Shown in pieces: positions 9,251 through 17,202 of a stretch of 64,000 nucleotides of DNA. Location: NCBI GenBank assembly GCA_949840935.1, contig CATKXX010000008.1:23758-87757 (forward strand), given 5' to 3'. This stretch comes from an uncultured Acetatifactor sp. (lineage in GTDB: Bacteria; Bacillota; Clostridia; Lachnospirales; Lachnospiraceae). The notes under the pieces are model-generated. The model ran no database searches. It was not told the DNA's origin and worked only from the letters and a program-made list of their open reading frames with translations. A program made the translations under genes and the position numbers. Position 1 is the stretch's first letter, and each line of letters opens with the position of its first letter.

Positions 9251-9287
9251 ATAAAACGCCATAATTCATAAAATCATGGCGTTTTAT
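9251..9287 (-). terminator. Hairpin terminator after the GGGtGRT gene
   Basis: ATAAAACGCCAT (9251-9262) pairs with ATGGCGTTTTAT (9276-9287). The stem is symmetric in A and T at its ends, so it could act on both strands. Confidence 0.65.
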
Positions 9288-9348
9288 CTGTCTTATATAT
9301 CATCTTTTATACTATTGATAAAAATACATCAAAATTTACAATAAATTC

Positions 9349-10359
9349 TCAGAATTTCCCAGCCTTCGCTGCCTCCTCGATGGAAACCGCCACAGCAACC
9401 GTCATACCCACCATGGGGTTGTTGCCTGCGCCGATGAGGCCCATCATTTCCACATGGGCGGGAACGGAGGAGGAACCTGCAAACTGTGCGTCGGAATGCA
9501 TACGTCCCAGGGTATCGGTCATACCGTAGGAAGCAGGGCCTGCCGCCATATTATCGGGATGAAGGGTACGTCCTGTGCCGCCGCCGGAAGCAACGGAGAA
9601 ATACTTCTTGCCCTGCTCGATGCACTCTTTCTTGTAGGTGCCCGCAACGGGATGCTGGAATCTGGTGGGGTTGGTGGAGTTTCCGGTGATGGATACGTCC
9701 ACGCCTTCCTTATGCATGATGGCAACGCCCTCGCACACATCGTTTGCGCCGTAGCAGTTTACCTTCGCGCGAAGCCCCTCGGAATAGGACTTGCGGTATA
9801 CTTCCTTTACGGTGTTGGTGTAAGGATCGTACTCGGTCTCAACAAAGGTAAAGCCGTTGATACGGGAGATCACCTGTGCAGCGTCCTTGCCAAGGCCGTT
9901 CAGGATAACCCTGAGGGGTTTCTGACGAACCTTGTTGGCCTTCTCCGCGATACCGATAGCGCCCTCCGCAGCCGCAAAGGACTCATGGCCTGCCAGGAAG
10001 CAGAAGCACTCGGTCTCCTCCTCCAGGAGCATCTTGCCCAGGTTGCCGTGGCCCAGGCCGACCTTACGGGTATCCGCAACAGAGCCGGGAATACAGAACG
10101 CCTGAAGTCCCTCGCCGATTGCCGCAGCGGCATCCGCCGCCCTCTTACAGCCCTTCTTGATTGCGATAGCCGCGCCGACTATGTAAGCCCAGCAGGCATT
10201 CTCAAAGCAGATAGGCTGAATGCCCTTAATCTGGTTATAAACGTCAAGCCCGGCATCCTTGGTGATCTTTTCCGCTTCTTCAATGGAAGCGATGCCATAG
10301 CTGTTCAATACGGAATTGATCTTGTCAATTCTTCTCTCATATGATTCAAATAATGCCAT
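9349..10359 (-). CDS. GGGtGRT protein, 336 aa
   Basis: The ATG at 10359 is preceded by TTTAGGAGGAAAGGTAAG. The name-giving glycine-rich stretch is present (SVASGGGTGRTLHPDNMAAG), followed by SYGMTDTLGRMHSDAQFAGSS and a C-terminal glycine-rich MGLIGAGNNPMVGMTVAVAV. Proteins of this family are nearly always encoded with a NifU-like scaffold, as here (45 bp downstream of it). Their biochemical role is not established to my knowledge. The glycine-rich loops suggest binding of a nucleotide, a metal cluster or another cofactor, but this is inference. No signal peptide or membrane segment is visible, so it is cytoplasmic. Confidence 0.85.
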   Translation of the reverse strand: MALFESYERRIDKINSVLNSYGIASIEEAEKITKDAGLDVYNQIKGIQPICFENACWAYIVGAAIAIKKGCKRAADAAAAIGEGLQAFCIPGSVADTRKVGLGHGNLGKMLLEEETECFCFLAGHESFAAAEGAIGIAEKANKVRQKPLRVILNGLGKDAAQVISRINGFTFVETEYDPYTNTVKEVYRKSYSEGLRAKVNCYGANDVCEGVAIMHKEGVDVSITGNSTNPTRFQHPVAGTYKKECIEQGKKYFSVASGGGTGRTLHPDNMAAGPASYGMTDTLGRMHSDAQFAGSSSVPAHVEMMGLIGAGNNPMVGMTVAVAVSIEEAAKAGKF

Positions 10360-10403
10360 CTTACCTTTCCTCCTAAATGAAGTTTACTGAAATTGCTTCC
10401 GCC

Positions 10404-11096
10404 TTATTCTTTTCTGGGATCAATGATCTTCACGGCATCGTCCACACGTCCATACTGGCCCTTCGCCTTCTCCCACGCGGTGTTGGGATCGTCGCCCTTC
10501 TTGATGAAGTCGGTCATCTTGCCAAGGCTTACGAACTGGTAGCCAATGATCTGATCCTCGGCATCCAGGGCGATACCGGTCACATAGCCCTCTGCCATTT
10601 CCAGATAACGGGGGCCCTTTGCCAGAGTACCGTACATGGTGCCTACCTGGCTCCTTAAGCCCTTGCCCAGATCCTCAAGGCCCGCGCCCACAGGAAGCCC
10701 GTCCTCGGAGAACGCACTCTGGCTGCGGCCGTAAACGATCTGCAGGAACAGCTCTCTCATAGCGGTATTGATGGCATCACACACAAGGTCGGTGTTCAGC
10801 GCTTCCAAAACAGTCCTTCCGGGAAGAATCTCGGCAGCCATGGCTGCGGAATGGGTCATACCGGAACAACCGATGGTCTCCACCAGCGCCTCCTGGATAA
10901 CACCCTCCTTCACATTCAGGGAAAGCTTGCAGGCGCCCTGCTGAGGTGCACACCAGCCTATGCCGTGTGTAAAACCGGAAATATCCTTCACTTCTTTTGC
11001 TTTTACCCATTTTGCTTCCTCAGGGATGGGAGCACAGCCGTGAGCAACGCCTTGTGCCACCGGACACATTTCTTCAACTTCCTTTGAGTAAATCAT
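10404..11096 (-). CDS. Iron-sulfur cluster assembly scaffold protein, NifU/IscU-like, 230 aa
   Basis: The start at 11096 (MIYSKEVEEMCPVAQG) has GAAAGGAGATCTCAC immediately upstream; the in-frame extension to 11141 lacks a ribosome site. NifU_N-like cysteines are seen in GIGWCAPQQGACKLSL, VETIGCSGMTHSAAMAAE and NTDLVCDAIN. This pattern resembles the three cluster-ligand cysteines of scaffold proteins. The C-terminal third (VDDAVKIIDPRKE) is an extension beyond classic IscU. It is the first gene of a two-gene operon with the GGGtGRT protein. No cysteine desulfurase is nearby, so sulfur must come from elsewhere. Confidence 0.82.
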   Translation of the reverse strand: MIYSKEVEEMCPVAQGVAHGCAPIPEEAKWVKAKEVKDISGFTHGIGWCAPQQGACKLSLNVKEGVIQEALVETIGCSGMTHSAAMAAEILPGRTVLEALNTDLVCDAINTAMRELFLQIVYGRSQSAFSEDGLPVGAGLEDLGKGLRSQVGTMYGTLAKGPRYLEMAEGYVTGIALDAEDQIIGYQFVSLGKMTDFIKKGDDPNTAWEKAKGQYGRVDDAVKIIDPRKE

Positions 11097-11206
11097 GTGA
11101 GATCTCCTTTCAAATCTTTTATATTGATAAAAATATATCATTCAGGTACATTTTCTCATACTTATGCCAAAAAATCCAGTATATTTTGTAATATTTGCTA
11201 AAATAA

Positions 11207-11310
11207 TTGCTACGCAGGCATCATCCTGTCCCAAAATGACAGGGCTTGCTACGCAAGCATCATCCTGTCCCACAATGACAGGGCTTGCTACGCAAGCATC
11301 ATCCTGTCAT
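11207..11310. repeat. 39-bp tandem palindromic repeat, about 2.7 copies
   Basis: Units begin at 11207, 11246 and 11285, with only one or two mismatches. Read on the minus strand, each full unit carries ATGACAGG or GGGACAGG, then GCTTGC-GTA-GCAAGC, then CCTGTCAT, so it can fold into a bulged hairpin. The last unit contains the final seven codons and the stop of the adjoining ABC ATPase gene. Confidence 0.9.
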
Positions 11311-12091
11311 TGGCAAATTCTCCGCCGCTGGCTTCCTCGAATTTATGGAGGAGGTCGGATACGGTGAGCTTTCGTTTCTCCTCGCCGGACACATCGTAGA
11401 TGATATGTCCCTCATGCATCATCACCAGGCGGTTGCCGTGGTGGATGGCATCCTTCATGTTGTGGGTGATCATAATGGTAGTCAGGTTATCCCTGCCAAC
11501 AATCTTGTCCGTGGCCTCCAGAACCTTTGCCGCCGTCTTGGGATCCAGGGCGGCGGTATGTTCATCCAGAAGCAGCAGCTTTGGCTTCTGCAGGGTCGCC
11601 ATAAGCAGGGTCAGCGCCTGTCTCTGTCCCCCGGACAAAAGGCCCACCCCTGTGGTCAGCCTGTCCTCCAGGCCCAATTCCAGGATCTTTAGCTGCTCCC
11701 TGTATGCCTCACGTTCCTTCGAGGTAATCCCCTTTCTCAGATTCCTGTGCTTTCCCCTCCTGGCAGCCAGGGCAAGGTTCTCCTCAATCTGCATACTGGC
11801 GGCGGTGCCCGTCATGGGATCCTGGAACACGCGCCCCAGGTAAGCCGCCCTCCTGTGCTCCGGCAGCCTGGTCACATCGGTGCCGTCGATCAAAAGGCTT
11901 CCTTCATCCACAAACCAGGTGCCCGCAATGGCGTTCAGCATGGTGGACTTTCCCGCACCGTTCCCGCCGATGACCGTGACGAAATCCCCCTCTGCAAGGT
12001 GCAGATCCAGCCCGCTCAGCGCCCGCTTCTCATTTACAGTCCCTCTGTTAAATGTCTTACTGATCCTGTTGATATCAAGCACGGTTCGCAC
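11288..12091 (-). CDS. ABC transporter ATP-binding protein (TrpXYZ-type importer), 267 aa
   Basis: All ABC ATPase motifs are present: Walker A GGNGAGKS, Q-loop VFQDP, signature LSGGQRQALTL, Walker B LLLLDEHTAALDP and the switch His in ITHNM. The gene starts 17 nt inside the permease gene, so the two are translationally coupled. The last residues, NDRMMLA and stop, are encoded by a 39-bp palindromic repeat, which suggests that the original C-terminus was overwritten or extended. The partner substrate-binding protein is of the family associated with aromatic amino-acid uptake in Firmicutes; the actual ligand is unproven. Confidence 0.88.
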   Translation of the reverse strand: MRTVLDINRISKTFNRGTVNEKRALSGLDLHLAEGDFVTVIGGNGAGKSTMLNAIAGTWFVDEGSLLIDGTDVTRLPEHRRAAYLGRVFQDPMTGTAASMQIEENLALAARRGKHRNLRKGITSKEREAYREQLKILELGLEDRLTTGVGLLSGGQRQALTLLMATLQKPKLLLLDEHTAALDPKTAAKVLEATDKIVGRDNLTTIMITHNMKDAIHHGNRLVMMHEGHIIYDVSGEEKRKLTVSDLLHKFEEASGGEFANDRMMLA

Positions 12092-13004
12092 CTCCCTTTT
12101 TCACAGGCTTTGAAAAATGCTTCCCCTTGAGATAAGGGATCGCAAGGAAAATGGCAACGATCATGGCGGAGATCAGCTTCAGGTCATTGGCATTCAGCCC
12201 CAGCCAGAGCACCACCTGCAGTACCAGATAGTAAATTACGCCGCCCATCGCCACAGAAAGCAGTTTAAACGCAAAATTGCCGTGAATCCTGCCGAACACG
12301 ACCTGTCCGATGATGACTGCCGCCAGGCCGATCACGATGGCGCCGCGGCCCGCATTGATGTCCGCAAAGCCCTGATACTGGGCGTACAGTCCGCTGGCAA
12401 AAGCCACAATACCGTTGCTCAGCATCAGGCCCACGATCTTGGTGAGATCCGTGTTGATGCCCTGTGCCCTGGACATGTTGGGATTAGACCCTGTAGCGCG
12501 GATGGAACAGCCCAGCTCCGTCCCAAAGAACCAGTACAGCAGCCCGATCAGCAGGGCAATGATCAGCAGGGCGATAAGCAGAGTATTCCTGTAAAAAGGG
12601 ACTCCCTTAATATAACGCAGGGAGACCAGCAGGCTGTACTTGTCAACACTGATGGCCTGATTTGCTTTATTATCCATAATACGCAGATTAATGGAATAAA
12701 GACCAAGCTGTGATAAAATTCCTGCCAGAATAGCCGGAATGCCAAACGCGGTATGTAACAGCCCTGTCACCAGCCCCGCCAGCATACCTGCAAGGAATGC
12801 CGCCAGAAGGGACACCCAAACGTTATATCCCGACAGCATCATCATAATGCAGACCGCACCCCCCGTGCACATGGTGCCGTCCACTGTCAGATCAGCCAGA
12901 TCCAGTATCCAGTATGTGATAAATACGCCAATCGCCATAATGCCCCAGATCAGTCCCTGTGCACAGGCTCCGGGAAGCGCGTTGAATAAAGCCATAATGT
13001 TCAA
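12075..13004 (-). CDS. ABC transporter permease (BPD_transp_2 family), 309 aa
   Basis: A strongly hydrophobic protein with about eight membrane segments, starting MNIMALFNALPGACAQGLIWG. Segments such as DLADLTVDGTMCTGGAVC and GLAAVIIGQVVFG match the branched-chain-amino-acid/ribose permease superfamily and in particular TrpY-like permeases that pair with PF04392 binding proteins. It lies between the binding-protein gene and the ATPase gene in an operon. A hairpin in the 118-bp gap upstream probably lowers its expression relative to the binding protein. M1 and M4 are both possible starts. Confidence 0.88.
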   Translation of the reverse strand: MNIMALFNALPGACAQGLIWGIMAIGVFITYWILDLADLTVDGTMCTGGAVCIMMMLSGYNVWVSLLAAFLAGMLAGLVTGLLHTAFGIPAILAGILSQLGLYSINLRIMDNKANQAISVDKYSLLVSLRYIKGVPFYRNTLLIALLIIALLIGLLYWFFGTELGCSIRATGSNPNMSRAQGINTDLTKIVGLMLSNGIVAFASGLYAQYQGFADINAGRGAIVIGLAAVIIGQVVFGRIHGNFAFKLLSVAMGGVIYYLVLQVVLWLGLNANDLKLISAMIVAIFLAIPYLKGKHFSKPVKKGGANRA

Positions 13005-13076
13005 TTTCCGTTTCCTCCACTCATCTTTGGCCCTGCGGCCATTTTCCTAAAACGTACTGCTCTCTGACCCCCAAAA

Positions 13077-13108
13077 GACGGCAAAAGAATTAGCGCACTT
13101 TTGCCGTC
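13077..13108 (-). terminator. Intra-operon terminator/attenuating hairpin
   Basis: On the minus strand GACGGCAAAAG and CTTTTGCCGTC form an 11-bp stem followed by TTTTGGGG. It lies between the binding-protein and permease genes. Partial termination there would favour the binding protein, a common arrangement in ABC operons. Confidence 0.7.
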
Positions 13109-13122
13109 TCAGGAAGAAAACC

Positions 13123-14211
13123 TTACTCTGTTTCTACAGCCTCATAGTCGTCGGGAACCGTAATGTTGAGCTGGCTGCAGATCTCCGCGTTATACTTCTT
13201 GGTAACATTGGGAGCGAACTGAATCTCCATGGCCGAAACATCTGCACCGTTTACCAGGATATCGTAAGCCATAAGGCCGCTCTGGTATCCGATATCATAG
13301 TAGCTGATGGACAGAGTCGCCACGCCGCAGCCCTTGCAGATACCTTCTTCGCCCGCAATAATGGGAATTCCCGCGGGAAGGCAGACATTGTTGATCACCT
13401 CGGTAGCGGACGCCGCGGTGTTATCGGTGGGAATATAGATCACATCACATTCCGCCGTTGCGCTGGTAGTCACAGACGCAATATCGTTGGAATCGGCAAA
13501 GCTGAATTCCTTGCAGGTATATCCCATCCCCTCCAGCGCACCCTTTACAACCTCCACCTGGTATGCGGAATTAGGCTCTGCGGAACAATACAGCATACCC
13601 ACCGTCTTTGCATCCGGGAACAGCTCATGGAGCATTTCGGCCTGCTCCGTCAGCGGGGCGCAGTCGGAGGTACCGGAGATATTCATGCCGGTGACACCGG
13701 TCCAGTTGTCTATCTGGAGCGCCGTTGCATAGTCTGTGATCGAAGTGCCTAAAATGGGAATCTCCGTGGTAGCCGCTGCGGCTGCCTGCAGAGGCGCCGT
13801 CGCATTTGCAAGGATCAGATCCACCCCGTTGGATACGAACTGATTTGCAATGGTGGCACAGGTAGGCGAATCGCCGGATGCGTTCTGCAGGTCAAATGTC
13901 ACCTTATCACCAAGCTTCTCGGTGAGGGCATCCTGGAATCCCTGGGTAGCCGCATCCAGGGCGTCATGCTGTACCAGCTGGCAGATGCCCACTGTATAAG
14001 TATCCCCTCCCGCGCTGTCCCCCGCCGCGGAACTGCCTGCCGTCCCGGCGCTGTCCGACCCTGCCGCGGAGCTTCCGGCACTGTCTCCTGCCGCTGCGGA
14101 ACCGCCCGAACCCGCCGCAGAGCTTCCGGCACCGCCATCGGCGCCGCAGCCTGCCAGGACGGACACAGCCATAATGCTGCTTAAAACGATTGCTGCCAAT
14201 TTCTTTTTCAT
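13123..14211 (-). CDS. ABC substrate-binding lipoprotein (TrpX-type, PF04392), 362 aa
   Basis: The ATG at 14211 follows GGAGGAAATT. A lipoprotein signal ends in SVLAGC. Residues about 25-70 are an almost pure Gly/Ala/Ser linker with degenerate repeats (GSSAAGSGG, GSSAAGSDS, GSSAAGDSA). The ligand-binding part starts TYTVGICQLVQHDALDAATQG, the hallmark opening of PF04392 proteins, and includes IYIPTDNTAASA and GGEEGICKGCGVATLSISY-like segments (residues AGEEGICKGCG visible). It captures a small solute outside the cell for the permease and ATPase that follow. Related systems import tryptophan or tyrosine, but no T-box or other amino-acid riboswitch is present in the roughly 85-nt leader. Confidence 0.88.
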   Translation of the reverse strand: MKKKLAAIVLSSIMAVSVLAGCGADGGAGSSAAGSGGSAAAGDSAGSSAAGSDSAGTAGSSAAGDSAGGDTYTVGICQLVQHDALDAATQGFQDALTEKLGDKVTFDLQNASGDSPTCATIANQFVSNGVDLILANATAPLQAAAAATTEIPILGTSITDYATALQIDNWTGVTGMNISGTSDCAPLTEQAEMLHELFPDAKTVGMLYCSAEPNSAYQVEVVKGALEGMGYTCKEFSFADSNDIASVTTSATAECDVIYIPTDNTAASATEVINNVCLPAGIPIIAGEEGICKGCGVATLSISYYDIGYQSGLMAYDILVNGADVSAMEIQFAPNVTKKYNAEICSQLNITVPDDYEAVETE

Positions 14212-14301
14212 AATTTCCTCCATTCCAAGGTGCTTTGGCTTCCGCCTCAACACCCTTTTATGCTTTAGCGCGCCAACGTACTAATATGACACACTAGAGA
14301 A

Positions 14302-14330
14302 AATATACATCAGCAGCTCAAAAATGTCAA
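14302..14330 (-). promoter_or_regulatory. Consensus promoter of the ABC importer operon
   Basis: TTGACA and TATATT are spaced by 17 bp on the minus strand. The -35 hexamer overlaps the stop codon of the preceding beta-helix gene. Confidence 0.75.
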
Positions 14331-15007
14331 TGTTTTTCAGCAATTTCTGTTTTGGTTTTATAGATACTGTCAGCGGGAATCACGCCTCTCACCATGGATG
14401 TGGGATAGATATTGGAATTCCTCCCGACCACCGTCCCGGGGTTCAGTACGCTGTTGCAGCCTACCTCCACATGGTCTCCCAGCATGGCCCCCATCTTCTT
14501 TAAACCGGTCTCAATGGCAATATCCCCGGCGATGCCCTTGCCCTTTACCACTACCAGCGTCTTATCACTTTTCACATTGGAAGTGATGGAACCGGCTCCC
14601 ATATGGGATTTGTATCCCAGGATGCTGTCGCCCACATAATTGTAATGAGGCACCTGCACCTTATTAAAGAGTACCACGTTCTTAAGCTCTGTGGAGTTGC
14701 CCACTACCGCCCCCTTTCCCACAATGGCGTTGCCGCGGACAAAGGCACAGTGGCGCACTTCCGCCTCCTCGTCAATGATAAGGGGGCCGTTCAGACATGC
14801 GGTGGGAGCCACTTTAGCGTTCCTGGCCACCCAGATATCCTCCCCTCTTTTCTCAAAGATTTCCTCCGGCAGCGTCTTTCCAAGCTCCAGGATGAAATCA
14901 TGGATCCTGGGAAGCGCTTCCCAGGGATAGGTCATCCCCTCAAATAATTTTGCGGCAATCGTCTCGTTCAGATTGTATAGCTCCGCAATAGTGATATTGT
15001 TGTTCAT
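14327..15007 (-). CDS. Left-handed beta-helix protein, nucleotidyltransferase C-domain-like, 226 aa
   Basis: Residues about 60-200 contain hexapeptide repeats (VAPTACLNGPLIID, VRHCAFVRGNAIVGKGAVVG, GDSILGYKSHMGAGSITSNV, GCNSVLNPGTVVGRNS), as in GlmU-type acyltransferase domains. There is no pyrophosphorylase domain, so it is either an acyltransferase acting alone or a binding protein. Similar stand-alone proteins are annotated as UDP-N-acetylglucosamine pyrophosphorylase-related. The ATG at 15007 has AAAGGAG 11 nt upstream. An ATG at 15016 would overlap the topB stop by 4 nt, but it sits only 2 nt from the same site. Co-transcribed with topB. Confidence 0.8.
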   Translation of the reverse strand: MNNNITIAELYNLNETIAAKLFEGMTYPWEALPRIHDFILELGKTLPEEIFEKRGEDIWVARNAKVAPTACLNGPLIIDEEAEVRHCAFVRGNAIVGKGAVVGNSTELKNVVLFNKVQVPHYNYVGDSILGYKSHMGAGSITSNVKSDKTLVVVKGKGIAGDIAIETGLKKMGAMLGDHVEVGCNSVLNPGTVVGRNSNIYPTSMVRGVIPADSIYKTKTEIAEKH

Positions 15008-15012
15008 GCTCC

Positions 15013-17199
15013 TCATTTCTCCTTTTCTTTTAAGCTTTGCTTCTTATAATTTGCTGCCACAGCGTCAAACTGTCCGTAAAGGGAACGCTGATTGTTCAGC
15101 TGCTTCACATATTCCGTCCTTCTGCCCACAAAGCCGGTCAGCTTCGCCATGTATTCCTCGGAGGTAATATCTCCCGCCGCCACCATGGTCAGCCCCTTCT
15201 CCCAGCTGGCTGTCAGGGAGGGATCCAGGAGCGCCCGGATGGAGCTGTTCACCACATCATAGACCATCTCGCCCATGAGAGTAGGCGTCAGCACCTGCGT
15301 CTTTTTATTCAGGGCGAGATATTCGATATTAACCAGCTTTTTCAGGATTTCCGCCCGGGTGGCGCTGGTGCCGATGCCGCTTCCCTTAATCTGGGCCCGC
15401 AGCTCCTCATCCTCAATAAACTGGCCCGCGTTCTCCATGGTCAGTATGATGCTCCCGGAATTGTATCGTTTGGGTGGCGAAGTCTCACCCTCCTTAATCT
15501 CATAGGAATCCACCGTCAGCTGATTGCCCTTCTTCAGCGACATGAGTAGCTTCAGAAGCCCTTCATCGCATCCTGCTTCCGCCTCCCCGGCCTCAGCGGC
15601 GCCCGGCAATCCTGAACCATTCCTGTTCCCTGCAGAGCCGCCTGCTCCAGCGCTGTTTCCTCCATCCGCAGAGCCTCCTGCTCCCATGCTGTTTCTGCCG
15701 CCCGCAGATGCCCCGTTTCCGGCGGAATCCCCGCCGCCTCCAGAGCCGCCTTCCTTCCCGGCCGGCATGGCGTCCTTTTGAAAGGAAAAGGCCGCCACCT
15801 TCAGATATCCTTCCTCCTCCAGCACCTTAAAGCCGGAGAAAAACCGCTCCTCCTTCACCTTCACAACAAGAGCAAATTTCCGGTACACCGCCGGAGGATA
15901 GAAAATGCTCAGAAATCTTCTCACAATGATCTCATAAACCCTGGCGGAAAGCCCGGTCAGGCCGCTTAAGCTGTTCAGTCCCTCTCCCGTGGGAATCACC
16001 GCATAGTGATCCGTAATCTGCTTATCGTTCACATACCGGGTTTTCGCAATGCCCTTGTAACTTCCGCTGCTCAAAATTTCAGCCGCAAAGGCTGCCGCCG
16101 GGGCGTAATTTTTCAGCCCGTTTATATTCCTGTGGATTTCCTTTGCCACCGCCGTACTCAGCACGCGGGCATCCGTTCTCGGGTAAGTCACAAGCTTCTT
16201 CTCGTATAATTCCTGGATGATCCGCAGGGTCTCGTCCGGGCTGATCTTAAAATACCTGGAACAGTCGTTCTGCAGCTCTGCCAGGTTATACAGAAGCGGG
16301 GGATTCTTATTCTCCTTCTTCCGCTCTATGGATTCCACTGTCACATTCCCCACAGGCTCCTGGCTCAGATGGGCGATCAGCTGCTTCGCGCTCTCTTCCT
16401 CCCGGAAACCATTTTCCTTATAAAGCCTGGGGGAAGCAAAATACGCAGAGCCCTCCACCGCCTTCCATTCGCCGGAGAAGCTCTTGTCCCGGAACCGGAA
16501 ATTTCCCAGGACGCGGTAAAAGGGAGTCTTGACAAATGCCCGGATCTCCCTCTCCCTGTTGACAACGATCCCCAGGACACAGGTCATGACGCGCCCTACA
16601 GAGATCACCGCCCTGTCACGCTTCAGATAGTCCTTCACATTTCTCCCGTACTTTAAGGTCAATGCCCTGGAGAAATTGATTCCCATGAGATAATCCTCCT
16701 TGGCGCGCAGATAGGCCGCATCGCTCAGGCTGTCATACTCTTTCAGATCCTTCGCCTCACGGATACCTCTCAGGATCTCCTCCTCCGTCTGGGAATCAAT
16801 CCATACACGGCGGCGTTCCTTACCCTTTACCCCGGACATCTGTTCCACCAGGCGGTAAATATACTCCCCCTCCCGCCCGGAGTCCGTGCAGACATAGATT
16901 GTGGTCACATCCGCCCGCTTCATCAGGGAGCTCACTATATCATACTGCTTTCGGGAACTGTCTATCACCTCATATTTAAATTCTTTCGGGAGAAATGGAA
17001 TGGTATCGAAACTCCATCGCTTATATCTCTCGTCATAAACCTCGGGATAGCTCATAGTCACCAGATGGCCCACACACCAGGTAACAATAGCTGTCTCCGA
17101 CTCCAGGTATCCGTCACGGGATCTGGTATTTATCTTAAGTGCGCTGGCAAACTCCCTTGCAACGCTCGGTTTTTCCGCAATAAATAAACTTTTACCCAC
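15013..17199 (-). CDS. topB: DNA topoisomerase III, 728 aa, GTG start
   Basis: Type IA topoisomerase. Toprim residues are in SLFIAEKPSVA and CTDSGREGEYIYR, and the active-site tyrosine is in LVTYPRTDARVLS. Further conserved stretches are VISVGRVMTCVLG and IKGSGIGTSATRAEI. It relaxes or decatenates DNA through single-strand passage. The start is GTG at 17199, three bases after the stop of the ATPase gene, with GGACGG upstream. Residues about 480-545 are a Gly/Ser/Ala/Asn-rich repetitive insert (GGSADGGNSAGAGGSAG and similar) between the barrel and C-terminal parts that ordinary TopB proteins lack. The zinc-finger region found in some topoisomerase I enzymes is absent. Confidence 0.93.
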   Translation of the reverse strand: MGKSLFIAEKPSVAREFASALKINTRSRDGYLESETAIVTWCVGHLVTMSYPEVYDERYKRWSFDTIPFLPKEFKYEVIDSSRKQYDIVSSLMKRADVTTIYVCTDSGREGEYIYRLVEQMSGVKGKERRRVWIDSQTEEEILRGIREAKDLKEYDSLSDAAYLRAKEDYLMGINFSRALTLKYGRNVKDYLKRDRAVISVGRVMTCVLGIVVNREREIRAFVKTPFYRVLGNFRFRDKSFSGEWKAVEGSAYFASPRLYKENGFREEESAKQLIAHLSQEPVGNVTVESIERKKENKNPPLLYNLAELQNDCSRYFKISPDETLRIIQELYEKKLVTYPRTDARVLSTAVAKEIHRNINGLKNYAPAAAFAAEILSSGSYKGIAKTRYVNDKQITDHYAVIPTGEGLNSLSGLTGLSARVYEIIVRRFLSIFYPPAVYRKFALVVKVKEERFFSGFKVLEEEGYLKVAAFSFQKDAMPAGKEGGSGGGGDSAGNGASAGGRNSMGAGGSADGGNSAGAGGSAGNRNGSGLPGAAEAGEAEAGCDEGLLKLLMSLKKGNQLTVDSYEIKEGETSPPKRYNSGSIILTMENAGQFIEDEELRAQIKGSGIGTSATRAEILKKLVNIEYLALNKKTQVLTPTLMGEMVYDVVNSSIRALLDPSLTASWEKGLTMVAAGDITSEEYMAKLTGFVGRRTEYVKQLNNQRSLYGQFDAVAANYKKQSLKEKEK

Positions 17200-17202
17200 T
17201 CA

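Noticed and set aside
11207..11310. Possible CRISPR array
   Set aside because: Units are directly adjacent with no unique spacers, and no cas genes are near.
14212..14301. T-box upstream of the TrpXYZ-type importer
   Set aside because: About 85 nt of leader without the T-box core or specifier arm.
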